DNA of 64,000 bases from Mesorhizobium amorphae (GTDB taxonomy: Bacteria; Pseudomonadota; Alphaproteobacteria; Rhizobiales; Rhizobiaceae): contig NZ_JHQS01000063.1 of the NCBI RefSeq assembly GCF_014843845.1, positions 1-64,000 on the forward strand, given 5' to 3'. Position 1 is the stretch's first letter; every line of letters begins with the position of its first letter. Positions 24,868 through 34,896 of this stretch are shown in pieces. Under the pieces are notes generated by a model that was not told the origin of the DNA, did no database searches, and saw only the letters and a list, made by a program, of their open reading frames with translations. The translations under genes and the position numbers were made by a program.

Positions 24868-26031
24868 ATGTTTAAGCTGCTGAGAAATCAGAAGGTTCGC
24901 AACGCATTGCTGCAGGCGCTCTATGTCGGCGCGCTCGGAGCGCTGGTTCTCGCCGGCACCCTGATCGCGCGGCAGAATCTCGCCGCCCAGGGCATCACCT
25001 CCGGTTTCGACTTCCTGTTCAAGTCGACCGGCTGGGATTTGGGCTTCTCGCTTCTGCCGGCATCGGCCAATGATCCCTATTGGTGGTACTTCGTAATCGG
25101 CATCCTCAACACGCTGTTTCTTGGCAGCTTCGGCCTCGCGCTGGCGACGCTGGTCGGAATGATCGTAGGTCTTGCACAAACGTCCGCGAATGATCTGGCA
25201 AAGCTGCTCGGCCGCACCTACGTGGACGTCTTTCGAAACATCCCTCTGATTCTGCAGGTGTTTTTCTGGTACGCGCTGATCACGCACCTGCCGACGCCGC
25301 GCAACGCGCATGAGGGCTGGGGCATGTTGCTCACGAGCCGTGGGCTCTACCTGCCTGTCCCGAACGTCGGCGGGCTGGCAATGCTGGCGGCTTCGTTGGC
25401 CGCGGTCGCGGCAATCGTCCTGCCAATCTGGCTGGGCCGGACATCCCTGCTCAGCCGCCCGCTGGGTCAACGAACCTCGGTGCAGCTTGCCGCCGTTGCA
25501 GCCGCGCTCGTATGCGCGGTGCTGTTTCTGTTTGTTGGCCGCCTGCCCGACACGCCGTTGCTTGATCTGCCCTCGCTGCAAGGCCTGAACCTGCGAGGCG
25601 GCCTGCGCATCCCGCCGGAGTTTTCCGCACTCGTCGTGGCCATCGCGATCTATGGCGGTTCCTATATCGGTGAGATCGTGCGCGGTGGCTTCAAGGCCGT
25701 CGGCAAAGGCCAGGTGGAGGCCGCCAGTTCGCTGGGGCTCACGCTCTGGCAGGTTTTCACGCTTGTCCGGTTGCCGCTTGCGCTGCGCGCCATGCTGCCG
25801 ATCCTGGCCAACCAGTATGTCTGGCTGATGAAGGCGACCACGATGGGCATAGCAGTCGGCTTCACCGACTTCTTCATGATCACGGCGCTGACGATCAACC
25901 ATTCCGGCCAGACCCTCGAAGCGATCGGCATTTTGATGGCCGGCTTCCTGATTATCAATCTGAGCCTGGCGGCTCTGTTCAACCGCATCAACAAAGCGAT
26001 CGCCCTCAAGGGCAATCAACTGAGGGGATGA
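24868..26031 (+). CDS. Amino-acid ABC transporter permease (AapQ/BztB type)
   Basis: A 387-residue inner-membrane permease. Like AapQ it has a long N-terminal part with extra membrane segments before the core transport domain. The EAA loop is EAASSLGLTLWQVFTLVRLP near residue 285. ATG 24868 follows CAGGAAAGGTCGGTCG. It pairs with the next permease, which starts 3 bases after its stop. Confidence 0.87.
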   Translation: MFKLLRNQKVRNALLQALYVGALGALVLAGTLIARQNLAAQGITSGFDFLFKSTGWDLGFSLLPASANDPYWWYFVIGILNTLFLGSFGLALATLVGMIVGLAQTSANDLAKLLGRTYVDVFRNIPLILQVFFWYALITHLPTPRNAHEGWGMLLTSRGLYLPVPNVGGLAMLAASLAAVAAIVLPIWLGRTSLLSRPLGQRTSVQLAAVAAALVCAVLFLFVGRLPDTPLLDLPSLQGLNLRGGLRIPPEFSALVVAIAIYGGSYIGEIVRGGFKAVGKGQVEAASSLGLTLWQVFTLVRLPLALRAMLPILANQYVWLMKATTMGIAVGFTDFFMITALTINHSGQTLEAIGILMAGFLIINLSLAALFNRINKAIALKGNQLRG

Positions 26032-26034
26032 GAG

Positions 26035-27114
26035 ATGGAAATGGTCGTTGTCGCTCCGCCTGCCTCAGGAAAACTTGAGGATCTGAAGAGACGCTTCTTC
26101 GCGACGCCTCTTCAGGCCGTGGTTTCACTGCTTTCTCTCTCGGTGATTGTCTTTCTGGTCTGGAAGCTCTTGAACTGGGCTGTCTTCTCCGCGGTGTTCG
26201 ATGCCAGCGGAGGGGCGGACGCCTGCCATGCGGCGTCCGGAGCCTGCTGGTCGGTCATCGCCGCCCGGTGGCGCATCATCTTTTTCGGTCTGTACCCCTA
26301 TGAGGAACAATGGCGCTCCGCGCTGGCCTGCGTCACGGTCGTGGCCATGACGGTGCTGAGTTGCATTCCCGCCTTCTGGACGGGACGTCGCATCGCGCTC
26401 GTCTGGGGGCTCGGAGCGGCCGTCTTCTATGTGCTGATGAAAGGCGGTTTGCTCGGCCTGAGCTTTGTCGGCGAGGAGATGTGGGGCGGGCTTGCGCTGA
26501 CGCTCTTCATCTTCGTGACGACCTGCCTGATCGGCTTTCCGCTGGCGATCTGCCTGGCCCTGCTGCGCCGCTCCGAACTGCCCTGGATATCGCGCACGAC
26601 AGGCCTCATCATCGATGGCGTGCGGTCGCTTCCGCTGATCTCGATCCTGTTCACCTTCGCGATCGTCCTGCCGTTCGCGCTGCCGCAGTGGCTGCAGGGC
26701 GACAAGCTGTATCGGGTCATCCTCGGCTCGGCGCTGTTCTTCTCCGCCTATCAGGCCGAGATCGTGAGGGGCGGCATGCAGGGGGTTCCGAGAGGACAGG
26801 AGGAGGCCGCGATGGCGCTCGGCCTCAGCTATTGGCACCGCATCAGCCGCATCCTGCTGCCGCAGGCGATGCGCAACGCGCTGCCGGCCACGATCAACCA
26901 GTTCGTGATCTCGTTCAAGGAGACGTCCCTGGTGGTGATCGTCGGTTTCTTCGAGATCCTGGCGTCAGGCAACGCCGCCTACGGAACCGGCGAATGGCGG
27001 TTCGCCTATGTCGAGGTCTACGCCTTCATCGCCCTCATCTATTTCGTCTTCGTCTTCAGCCTGTCCCGATACGGCGCCTTCCTCGAACGGCGCATGTCGG
27101 TCGGCGAGCGATAA
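26035..27114 (+). CDS. Amino-acid ABC transporter permease (AapM/BztC type)
   Basis: A 359-residue permease with the AapM layout: a soluble N-terminus, several membrane segments, then the core domain. The EAA loop is EEAAMALGLSYWHRISRILL near residue 258. It starts at ATG 26035 after GAGGGGATGAG, tightly linked to the preceding permease. The two form the channel for the substrate bound by the 23767-24810 product. Confidence 0.87.
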   Translation: MEMVVVAPPASGKLEDLKRRFFATPLQAVVSLLSLSVIVFLVWKLLNWAVFSAVFDASGGADACHAASGACWSVIAARWRIIFFGLYPYEEQWRSALACVTVVAMTVLSCIPAFWTGRRIALVWGLGAAVFYVLMKGGLLGLSFVGEEMWGGLALTLFIFVTTCLIGFPLAICLALLRRSELPWISRTTGLIIDGVRSLPLISILFTFAIVLPFALPQWLQGDKLYRVILGSALFFSAYQAEIVRGGMQGVPRGQEEAAMALGLSYWHRISRILLPQAMRNALPATINQFVISFKETSLVVIVGFFEILASGNAAYGTGEWRFAYVEVYAFIALIYFVFVFSLSRYGAFLERRMSVGER

Positions 27115-27125
27115 GGAGTTTCGTG

Positions 27126-27881
27126 ATGACCGTTCCAACCACGCAGGAAATAGCCGTCCGCGTCGAAGGCATGAGCAAGTATTACGGCACCTTTCATGCG
27201 CTGCGTGACATCAACCTGACCGTCGCGCGCGGCGAGAAGATCGTCGTGTGCGGCCCCTCCGGCTCAGGCAAATCCACGATGATCCGTTGCATCAACCGGC
27301 TGGAGGAACACAATGCCGGCAGCATCATGGTGCTTGGCACGGAACTGAACGATGATGTCGGAAACATCGACGAGATCCGGCGCGAAGTCGGCATGGTGTT
27401 CCAGCATTTCAACCTGTTTCCGCATATGACGGTGCTGGAGAATTGCGTGCTCGCGCCGATGCTGGTGCGCAAGATGCCCCGCGTCGAGGCGGAAGCGATG
27501 GCACGGCGCTATCTGGAAAAGGTCCGCATCCCCGAACAGGCCTCGAAATATCTCGGCCAGCTTTCAGGCGGCCAGCAGCAGCGGGTCGCCATCGCGCGTT
27601 CGCTGTGCATGCAGCCGCAGATCATGCTTTTCGACGAGCCGACATCCGCACTGGATCCGGAAATGATTTCGGAAGTGCTGGATGTGATGGTCACGCTCGC
27701 CTCCGAGGGCATGACGATGATCTGCGTCACCCACGAGATGGGCTTTGCGCGGCGGGTTGCGGACCGGGTGATCTTCATGGACGCGGGCGAGATTGTCGAA
27801 GAGGCGCCGCCGGAAATCTTCTTCACATCGGCCAAAAGCGAACGAACGCAACTGTTCCTAGCCCAGGTTCTGGGGCATTGA
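27126..27881 (+). CDS. Amino-acid ABC transporter ATP-binding protein (AapP/BztD type)
   Basis: A 251-residue ABC ATPase. Walker A is CGPSGSGKSTM near residue 42, the signature is LSGGQQQRVAIARSL, Walker B is IMLFDEPTSALDP, and the H-loop is in CVTHEMGFAR. AAGGAG lies 7 bases before ATG 27126. It energises the two permeases upstream. It is clearly related to EhuA but has its own operon and a different Walker B (DEPTSALD against DEVTSALD in EhuA). Confidence 0.9.
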   Translation: MTVPTTQEIAVRVEGMSKYYGTFHALRDINLTVARGEKIVVCGPSGSGKSTMIRCINRLEEHNAGSIMVLGTELNDDVGNIDEIRREVGMVFQHFNLFPHMTVLENCVLAPMLVRKMPRVEAEAMARRYLEKVRIPEQASKYLGQLSGGQQQRVAIARSLCMQPQIMLFDEPTSALDPEMISEVLDVMVTLASEGMTMICVTHEMGFARRVADRVIFMDAGEIVEEAPPEIFFTSAKSERTQLFLAQVLGH

Positions 27882-27948
27882 TCGGGTTCCATGCCGCATG
27901 GATGCGATGCGGCGCATCTGAGCCTCCCGCACTCGTACAGATTGTCCC

Positions 27949-29520
27949 ATGATCGATCCCGTCTCTGCCTTGTCGAATGTTCTTGGTGCGAAAGGCTGGC
28001 TTTCGGGCGGCGACGTCGAACCCTATCGATGGGACTGGCTGCGGCGCTACGGAGCGGATCCGCTGGGCGTCGCTCGTCCTGCAAACACGCAGGAGGTGGC
28101 GCGGGTCGTCGAAATCTGCCGTGAGGCGGGCGTGGCGGTGGTGCCCCAGGGTGGCAACACCGGCCTGTGCGGTGGTGCCGTCGCGCACGAAGCCGGCGCC
28201 GTGATCCTGTCGCTCTCCCGCATGGCGGCGATGGAAAAGCCGGATCTCGCGAGCGGTTCGATCGTTGTCGAAGCCGGCGTGGTTCTATCCACACTGCATG
28301 AGGCCCTGGAGCCGCATGGTCTCGTCTTTCCGATGCATCTCGGCGCCGAGGGCAGCGCCAGGATCGGGGGGTTGATTGGCACCAATGCCGGCGGCAGCCA
28401 CGCAATGCGCTACGGCATGATGCAGGACCTCGTCCTCGGCCTCGAAGTCGTTCTCGCCGACGGCACGGTGTGGAACGGGCTGCGCTCCGTGCAGAAGGAC
28501 AATGCCGGCTACCAGTTGCGCAAGCTGTTCTGCGGCTCGGAAGGCACGCTGGGCATTGTGACACGCGCGGTGCTGAAGCTTTTTCCGGCGCCCAAGCAGC
28601 GGACGACGGCGCTGCTCACCTTCGCCGATTGCGGCTCAGCGGTCTCTTTCGGCACGTATCTGAGGGGCGAAGCGGGCGAATTCCTTTCCGGCCTTGAGTT
28701 CTTTTCCGATTTTGGCCTCAAGCTGGTGCTGAAACATATGGCGGACCTTTCCTTTCCGCTGGAAACCAGGGGCAGGGTTCACCTTCTGGCCGAACTCGCG
28801 TCGAGCTCGGCCCGGGTTCCGCTGGATGACATCCTGAACGCGGCACTGGAGTGGGGCATGGAGCGGGAGCTTGTGATCGACGGTGCGCTTGCAATGTCGG
28901 ATGCCCAGAGGGCGCACTTCTGGCATCTGCGCGAGGAGCAGCCCGAAGGCCAGCGGCTGGAGGGGCAGCAGCTCAAGCACGACATTTCGGTGCCGCCAGG
29001 CAAGATCGCCGAATTCATCGAGGTGGGGGAGACGATCTGCAGCGAGATTCTGCCGGGGGTGCGCATCAATCCCTTCGGTCATCTCGGCGATGGCAACATC
29101 CACTACAATCTGAGCCCTCCCGAAGGGCAAAGCGACTTTGCCGGCAAGGCGTTGGAGCTCGGCCAGGCGCTGGCCTCGCTGGCCACGGAAATGGGCGGCA
29201 GCTTTGCGGCCGAGCACGGCCTCGGCCGCTCGAAGATCGTGCTCGCTGACACCAACAGAAGTCCGGTGGAGCGAAACTTGATGGCGGTCGTCAAAGATGC
29301 CCTGGATCCGTCAGGCCTGATGAATCCGGGCGTTCTGATCTCTTCCGTCAGGCAAGAAAAACTTTCCAATAGACGAGATTTCTTGATTTCGCTCTGTCTC
29401 TTCAACGTGCAGGTTCACAACGGCGGGATGCTTTTTCGAGAGTTCCTCCACTCGCCTCGTTGTCTGTTCACGGCCATCCACCGGCCCCACCCGCCGGCCA
29501 TTGAGAAAGTTGATGCATGA
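27949..29520 (+). CDS. FAD-linked 2-hydroxyacid oxidase/dehydrogenase with C-terminal extension
   Basis: A 523-residue FAD-binding (GlcD/D-2-hydroxyglutarate/D-lactate dehydrogenase type) flavoprotein. The PCMH FAD domain has VPQGGNTGLCGGAV and IGTNAGGSHAMRYG. The C-terminal oxidase domain has NPFGHLGDGNIHYN and AAEHGLGRSK. The normal family end, LMNPGVLI, falls near residue 464. The last 59 residues are rich in Cys, Phe and His and match nothing in the family. They look like read-through caused by a frameshift or loss of the native stop. The frame nonetheless ends in a 4-base ATGA overlap with the ThDP gene. Confidence 0.83.
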   Translation: MIDPVSALSNVLGAKGWLSGGDVEPYRWDWLRRYGADPLGVARPANTQEVARVVEICREAGVAVVPQGGNTGLCGGAVAHEAGAVILSLSRMAAMEKPDLASGSIVVEAGVVLSTLHEALEPHGLVFPMHLGAEGSARIGGLIGTNAGGSHAMRYGMMQDLVLGLEVVLADGTVWNGLRSVQKDNAGYQLRKLFCGSEGTLGIVTRAVLKLFPAPKQRTTALLTFADCGSAVSFGTYLRGEAGEFLSGLEFFSDFGLKLVLKHMADLSFPLETRGRVHLLAELASSSARVPLDDILNAALEWGMERELVIDGALAMSDAQRAHFWHLREEQPEGQRLEGQQLKHDISVPPGKIAEFIEVGETICSEILPGVRINPFGHLGDGNIHYNLSPPEGQSDFAGKALELGQALASLATEMGGSFAAEHGLGRSKIVLADTNRSPVERNLMAVVKDALDPSGLMNPGVLISSVRQEKLSNRRDFLISLCLFNVQVHNGGMLFREFLHSPRCLFTAIHRPHPPAIEKVDA

Positions 29521-31187
29521 TGCGCAATGGCGGCCAGCTTCTTGTCGAGTGCCTGATGGCGCTGGGCGCAACCAAGAGTTTCGGCGTGCCCGGAGAAAGC
29601 TACCTGGCTGTTCTTGACGCCTTGCACGATACCGAAGGCAGACTGGACTACGTGCTCTGCCGCAACGAAGGCGGTGCAGCGTTCATGGCGTCCGCCTATG
29701 GCAAGCTGACCGGCTCTCCGGGTATCTGCTTCGTGACGCGCGGCCCCGGCGCCACCAATGCCGGCATCGGCGTGCATACCGCCATGCAGGACAGTTCGCC
29801 GATGCTGCTGTTCGTCGGCCAGGTGGGCACCGACATGAAGGGCCGCGAGGCATTCCAGGAGGTTGACTATCGCGCGGTGTTCGGGACGCTGGCGAAATGG
29901 GCAGTCGAGATCGACGAGGTTTCGCGTCTTCCCGAGATCGTGGCGCGGGCATGGACCACGGCGCTGACGGGACGGCCTGGCCCGGTCGTCGTGGCGCTGC
30001 CGGAGGACATGCTGACCACGATGACGGACGCCGCTCCGCTCCTTGGACCGGCTGCAATGTTCGAACCCGCTGCTGCAGTGGAGGCGGTTGCCGCAACCCA
30101 TGAAATGCTTGCCGCAGCGCGCCGGCCGGTGATCCTGATCGGTGGCACCAACTGGACGGCCGAAGGACGCACAGCGCTGCAGACCTTCGCCGAGGCTTCC
30201 GACATGCCGGTGGTGGCAGCCTTCCGGTTCCAGGATCAGTTCAACAATGGCTCGCCGGTTTTCGTCGGCGAGGCCGGTGTGGGCATGGTGCCGCACGTCA
30301 AGGCGCTGATCCGCGAAGCCGACGTGATCCTGGCCATCAATGTGCGTTTCGGAGAAATGACGACGGATGGCTACACCTTGCTGTCGGTGCCCGAGCCGAG
30401 CCAGAAACTGATCCATGTCCATACGTCGGATCGCGAGATCGGCAAGGTCTACATTCCCTCCGTCGGCATCCATGCCGGCCCCAATGCTTTCGCCAAAGCG
30501 TTGACCCCTGTCGAGGGCGCGTGGGCCGAATGGCGTGCCAAGGCCCGGGCAAGCTACGAAGGCGCGTTCAAGGCGCCGGCCCAGCCTGGTCCGGTCGACA
30601 TGGTCGAGATCAGCGCATGGCTGCGCGACAACCTGCCCGACGACGTGATCCTGACCAATGGCGCCGGCAATTTTACGGTCTGGCCGAACAAGTTTTTCAA
30701 GTTCGGCCCCAAGGCGCGGCTGCTCGCGCCACAGTCCGGTGCGATGGGCTATGGCCTGCCGGCAGCGATAGCCGCCAAGGTGGCGTTTCCCGACCGCACC
30801 GTCGTCTGCTTTGCCGGCGACGGCGATTTCCAGATGAACTGCCAGGAACTCGGCACGGCCATGCAGGCTGGAGCGCAGCCCATCGTGCTCATCCTGAACA
30901 ATGGCATCTATGGCACGATCCGCGCGCATCAGGAGCGGCACTATCCGGCGCGCGTTTCGGGAACGAACATCGAGAACCCGGATTTCGTCGGCCTTGCCAG
31001 ATCCTACCGCTTCCATGCCGAACGCGTCGAATCCACGGCGGATTTCGCAGGCGCGTTCGGGCGGGCGCTGGCATCGCCGACAGGTGCGGTTCTGGAACTC
31101 GCGATTTCCCCCGAGGCGCTGACCCCGCGCCAGACCCTTTCCCAGATGCGCGAGGCGGCACTTGCTTCGCAGAAGGCCAAGGCATGA
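29517..31187 (+). CDS. Thiamine-diphosphate-dependent enzyme (acetolactate synthase-like)
   Basis: A 556-residue ThDP enzyme with the usual three domains. The catalytic Glu is in LCRNEGGAAFMASAYG near residue 47, and the ThDP/Mg motif is GDGDFQMNCQELGTAMQ near residue 435. It belongs to the broad IlvB-like group that includes oxo-acid decarboxylases and carboligases. There is no linked small regulatory subunit, which argues against a biosynthetic acetolactate synthase. It overlaps the oxidase before it and the hydantoinase subunit after it by 4 bases. Decarboxylation of an oxo acid made by the adjacent aminotransferase or oxidase is a reasonable guess. Confidence 0.85.
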   Translation: MMRNGGQLLVECLMALGATKSFGVPGESYLAVLDALHDTEGRLDYVLCRNEGGAAFMASAYGKLTGSPGICFVTRGPGATNAGIGVHTAMQDSSPMLLFVGQVGTDMKGREAFQEVDYRAVFGTLAKWAVEIDEVSRLPEIVARAWTTALTGRPGPVVVALPEDMLTTMTDAAPLLGPAAMFEPAAAVEAVAATHEMLAAARRPVILIGGTNWTAEGRTALQTFAEASDMPVVAAFRFQDQFNNGSPVFVGEAGVGMVPHVKALIREADVILAINVRFGEMTTDGYTLLSVPEPSQKLIHVHTSDREIGKVYIPSVGIHAGPNAFAKALTPVEGAWAEWRAKARASYEGAFKAPAQPGPVDMVEISAWLRDNLPDDVILTNGAGNFTVWPNKFFKFGPKARLLAPQSGAMGYGLPAAIAAKVAFPDRTVVCFAGDGDFQMNCQELGTAMQAGAQPIVLILNNGIYGTIRAHQERHYPARVSGTNIENPDFVGLARSYRFHAERVESTADFAGAFGRALASPTGAVLELAISPEALTPRQTLSQMREAALASQKAKA

Positions 31188-33280
31188 CCACCAGGACAGA
31201 CGACATCCGTCTCGGCGCCGACATTGGCGGGACGTTCACGGACATCGCGCTCGATGTGCGCGGAACGATCTTTTCGACCAAGGTGCTCACCACCTATTCG
31301 GCGCCCGAGCAGGCGATCCTCGATGGCATCGCCATCGTAGTGCGCGATGCAAAGATTTCGACAGCCGACATCGGCATCGTCATTCACGGCACGACATTGG
31401 CGACGAACGCACTCATCGAGCGGCGCGGCGCCAAGACGGCGCTGGTGACGACCGAGGGTTTTCGCGATGTGATCGAGATGCGGACCGAGAACCGCTTCGA
31501 GCAGTACGATCTTAACCTGAAACTGCCGACGCCGCTGATCCCGCGCGAGCATCGCTTTACCGTCAAGGGACGGATCGGCGCCGAAGGCCAGGAATTGCAG
31601 CCGCTGGACGAGGCCGCCCTGGAAGAGATCGCCGACCAGATCGCCGCGGGCGGCTTCGGCGCGGTCGCGATCGGTTTCATCCATTCCTACATGAATCCAG
31701 CGCACGAGCAGCGGGCTCGCGAAATCCTGGCGCGAAAGCTGGATATGCCGATTTCCGTCAGCGCCGAAGTCTCGCCGCAGATGCGCGAGTTCGAGCGTTT
31801 CAACACAGTCTGCGCCAATGCCTATGTCCGCCCGCAGATGGCGAGCTATCTCGCCCGGCTGCAGACGCGGCTGAAGGACATGGGCGCGGACTGCCCGGTC
31901 TTCATGATCCATTCGGGCGGCGGATTGATCTCGGTCGAAACGGCGTCCGAATTTCCGGTGCGGCTGGTCGAATCCGGTCCGGCCGGCGGCGCCATCTTCG
32001 CCGCCGACATCGCCCGGCGTTTCGATCTCGATACCGTCGTCTCCTACGACATGGGCGGAACGACCGCGAAGATCTGCCTGATCGAGGATTATGCGCCGCA
32101 GACGGCCAGGACCTTCGAGGTCGCGCGCACCTACCGGTTCTGCAAGGGCTCCGGCATGCCGATCTCGATCCCGGTGATCGAGATGATCGAGATCGGGGCG
32201 GGCGGCGGCTCGATTGCCTGGGTCGATGCGATGGGACGCATCCAGACCGGCCCTGAGAGCGCCGGTTCCGAGCCGGGGCCGGCATGCTACGGGCGTGGCG
32301 GCAAACGGCCGGCGATCACCGATGCCGATCTGGTGCTGGGCAAGCTCGACCCCGACAATTTCGCGGGCGGCGCTATCAAGCTCGATGCTGCGGCCTCGCA
32401 AGGCGCGATCACGAGCGATGTCGGCGCACGCCTGTCGCTCAACCCGCTGTCGGCGGCGTTCGGCATCAGCGAGGTGGTGGACGAGAACATGGCCAACGCC
32501 GCCCGTGTTCACGCGGTCGAGAACGGCAAGAACATCTCGGACAATGTCATGATCGCCTTCGGTGGCGCAGCACCGCTACACGCGGCGCGGCTCTGCGAAA
32601 AGCTCGGCCTCGACCAATGCCTGGTGCCGCAGGGTGCCGGCGTCGGCTCGGCGATCGGCTTCCTCAAAGCGCCCTTCGGCTATGAGGCGCTGGCGTCCAA
32701 ACTGATCCGGCTTTCGCAGTTCAAGGCGGATGAGGCGAATGCGCTGCTCGACGATCTGAAAGCTTCGGCCGAGAGCTTCGTGCGTGCCGGCACCAGCGGC
32801 AAGATCGTGCGCGAGATCACCGCCTTCATGCGCTATGCGGGCCAAGGCTGGGAAATCCCCGTCGCTCTGCCCGACAAGCCTTTCGCCGGAGACGCCGCCG
32901 TCACCCTGGCGGATGCCTTCCGCAAGAATTACGAGCGCTTTTTCGGCCGCGCCATCGATGGGCTCGACGGGCTGGAGATCGAGGTCGTCACTTGGTCCGT
33001 GAAGGCAAGCGACGAGCGGCCCGCCTCCGCAAAGCACAAGATCACGACCGGCACGCGCAACGTGCCGGTCGCGGTGACACGGGAGGTCTTCGATCCGGGT
33101 ACCGGGACGATGCAGACTACGGCGATTGTCGAACGCACCAGCCTTTCGGCAGGCGACCGCGTGAAGGGGCCGGCCGTGATCGTGGAGCGCGAGACATCGA
33201 CGGTCGTCACCACACCATTCGACGCCGTCATGCAGAGCGACGGCGCCATTCTGATGATCCGCAAGGAGAGCGCGGCATGA
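31184..33280 (+). CDS. Hydantoinase/oxoprolinase family protein, A subunit
   Basis: A 698-residue HyuA-type ATPase subunit. The N-terminal actin-like phosphate loop is LGADIGGTFTDIALD, followed by HGTTLATNALIERRGA. A second ATP motif is VVSYDMGGTTAKICLIED, and the C-terminal region has MIAFGGAAPLHAARL. Such proteins pair with a B subunit to open cyclic amides (N-methylhydantoin, 5-oxoproline) or, in acetone/acetophenone carboxylases, to activate ketones with ATP. It overlaps its neighbours on both sides by 4 bases. The substrate is not evident. Confidence 0.9.
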   Translation: MTTRTDDIRLGADIGGTFTDIALDVRGTIFSTKVLTTYSAPEQAILDGIAIVVRDAKISTADIGIVIHGTTLATNALIERRGAKTALVTTEGFRDVIEMRTENRFEQYDLNLKLPTPLIPREHRFTVKGRIGAEGQELQPLDEAALEEIADQIAAGGFGAVAIGFIHSYMNPAHEQRAREILARKLDMPISVSAEVSPQMREFERFNTVCANAYVRPQMASYLARLQTRLKDMGADCPVFMIHSGGGLISVETASEFPVRLVESGPAGGAIFAADIARRFDLDTVVSYDMGGTTAKICLIEDYAPQTARTFEVARTYRFCKGSGMPISIPVIEMIEIGAGGGSIAWVDAMGRIQTGPESAGSEPGPACYGRGGKRPAITDADLVLGKLDPDNFAGGAIKLDAAASQGAITSDVGARLSLNPLSAAFGISEVVDENMANAARVHAVENGKNISDNVMIAFGGAAPLHAARLCEKLGLDQCLVPQGAGVGSAIGFLKAPFGYEALASKLIRLSQFKADEANALLDDLKASAESFVRAGTSGKIVREITAFMRYAGQGWEIPVALPDKPFAGDAAVTLADAFRKNYERFFGRAIDGLDGLEIEVVTWSVKASDERPASAKHKITTGTRNVPVAVTREVFDPGTGTMQTTAIVERTSLSAGDRVKGPAVIVERETSTVVTTPFDAVMQSDGAILMIRKESAA

Positions 33281-34896
33281 GCGACATTGGCGAAATCCGC
33301 ATGCAGGTCATGTGGAACCGGCTGATCTCCGTCGTCGAGGAACAGGCGCTGACCCTGCTGCGCACGGCCTTCTCCACTTCCGTGCGCGAGTCGGGCGATC
33401 TGTCCGCCGGCGTGTTCAACCCGCGCGGCGAAATGCTGGCGCAAGCGGTGACCGGCACGCCCGGGCATGTGAACACCATGGCCGAGGCCGTGCTGCAGTT
33501 CATGAACGAGATTCCGCGCGAGGAGATGTACGAGGGCGACACTTATGTCACCAACGATCCCTGGCAAGGCACCGGCCATCTTCACGATATCACGATGGTC
33601 TCACCATCGTTCCTGAATGGCGAACTCGTCGCCTTCTTTGCCTGCACCGCCCACGTCGTCGATGTCGGCGGGCGAGGCTTTGGAGCCGACGGCAAGTCGG
33701 TCTACGAGGAAGGCATCCAGATCCCAATCATGAAGTTCGCCGAGAAGGGCGTGGTCAACCGCGACCTGGTGAAGATCCTGCGCTGCAACGTCCGCGAACC
33801 GAACCAGGTCGTCGGCGATTTCTATTCGCTTGCCGCGTGCAACGAGGTCGGCCATCGGCGCCTCGTCGGCATGATGACCGAGATCGGCCTGGCATCGCTC
33901 GATGGTCTCGGCGCGTTCATCTTCTCGCGCACGCATAACGCCATGCTGGAACGGATCAAGGCTCTGCCGAAGGGGACATGGTCCAACGAACTGGTCACCG
34001 ACGGCTACGACGACCCGGTCAAGCTGGCGGCGGCCGTTTCGGTGCATGAAGACCATCTCAATGTCGACTTCTCCGGCAGCGCGCCGATGAGCCGCTGGGG
34101 CATCAACGTGCCCGTCATCTACACCAAGGCCTATGCCTGCTACGCGCTGAAATGCGTGGTGGCGCCCGACATTCCCAACAATGCCGCCTCGCTGGCCTTC
34201 TTCACCGTGTCGTCGCCTGTCAACATCCTGAACGCGGCCCGGCCGGCGCCGGTATCGCTAAGGCATGTCATCGGTCACATGGTTCCTGACCTCGTGCTCG
34301 GCGCGATGGCCCAGGCGCTGCCCGGCAAGATCCTGGCGGAAGGTGCCGCCGCGCTGTGGAATATCCATATCTCGGCCCGGCCGGTTGCCGGCAGCGCCGG
34401 CCGTCGCGCCGAGGTGCTGATGTTCAATTCGGGCGGCATGGGCGCTCGTCCCGAGTTGGACGGATTGTCGGCAACAGCCTTCCCCTCCGGCGTTCACACC
34501 ATGCCGATCGAAGCGACGGAGCACACCGGCCCGATCGTCATCTGGCGCAAGGAACTCCGGCCTGGTTCGGGCGGTGATGGCGAGTTTCGCGGCGGCCTCG
34601 GCCAGGTTCTGGAAATCAGCGCCCTTGACGGACATGAGTTCGATTTCTCGGCCATGTTCGATCGCGTCAAGCATCCGGCAAAGGGCCGCAATGGCGGCAA
34701 GGACGGCCAGGCCGGCGTGGTCAAGCTGGATGACGGCACGTTGATGCGACCGAAGGGATGGCAGCATGTGCCGGCAGGACGCCGGCTGATCCTGGAGTTG
34801 CCGGGCGGCGGCGGCTATGGCGATCCGGCCAGGCGCAGCGCCGAGGCGAGGGCGCAGGATCAATCCAGGGGATATGTTACGGAGGATGGCAAATGA
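33277..34896 (+). CDS. Hydantoinase/oxoprolinase family protein, B subunit
   Basis: A 539-residue HyuB-type subunit. Family landmarks are SVRESGDLSAGVFNPRGEMLAQ (split by ordinary residues), the DTYVTNDPWQGTGHLHDIT region, and the C-terminal glycine-rich LPGGGGYGDPARR. With the A subunit encoded immediately upstream it would form the catalytic complex. ATG 33277 overlaps the A-subunit stop. The downstream aminotransferase start in turn overlaps this stop, so stoichiometric synthesis is likely. Confidence 0.9.
   Translation: MSDIGEIRMQVMWNRLISVVEEQALTLLRTAFSTSVRESGDLSAGVFNPRGEMLAQAVTGTPGHVNTMAEAVLQFMNEIPREEMYEGDTYVTNDPWQGTGHLHDITMVSPSFLNGELVAFFACTAHVVDVGGRGFGADGKSVYEEGIQIPIMKFAEKGVVNRDLVKILRCNVREPNQVVGDFYSLAACNEVGHRRLVGMMTEIGLASLDGLGAFIFSRTHNAMLERIKALPKGTWSNELVTDGYDDPVKLAAAVSVHEDHLNVDFSGSAPMSRWGINVPVIYTKAYACYALKCVVAPDIPNNAASLAFFTVSSPVNILNAARPAPVSLRHVIGHMVPDLVLGAMAQALPGKILAEGAAALWNIHISARPVAGSAGRRAEVLMFNSGGMGARPELDGLSATAFPSGVHTMPIEATEHTGPIVIWRKELRPGSGGDGEFRGGLGQVLEISALDGHEFDFSAMFDRVKHPAKGRNGGKDGQAGVVKLDDGTLMRPKGWQHVPAGRRLILELPGGGGYGDPARRSAEARAQDQSRGYVTEDGK

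Noticed and set aside
24109..26019. A 636-codon minus-strand frame opposite the binding-protein and permease genes
   Set aside because: It spans two well-defined genes on the other strand and encodes Arg/Gln/Asp-rich sequence with no domain.
29517..31187. Biosynthetic acetolactate synthase large subunit (ilvB)
   Set aside because: No small regulatory subunit gene follows, and the gene overlaps hydantoinase and oxidase genes of a catabolic operon.
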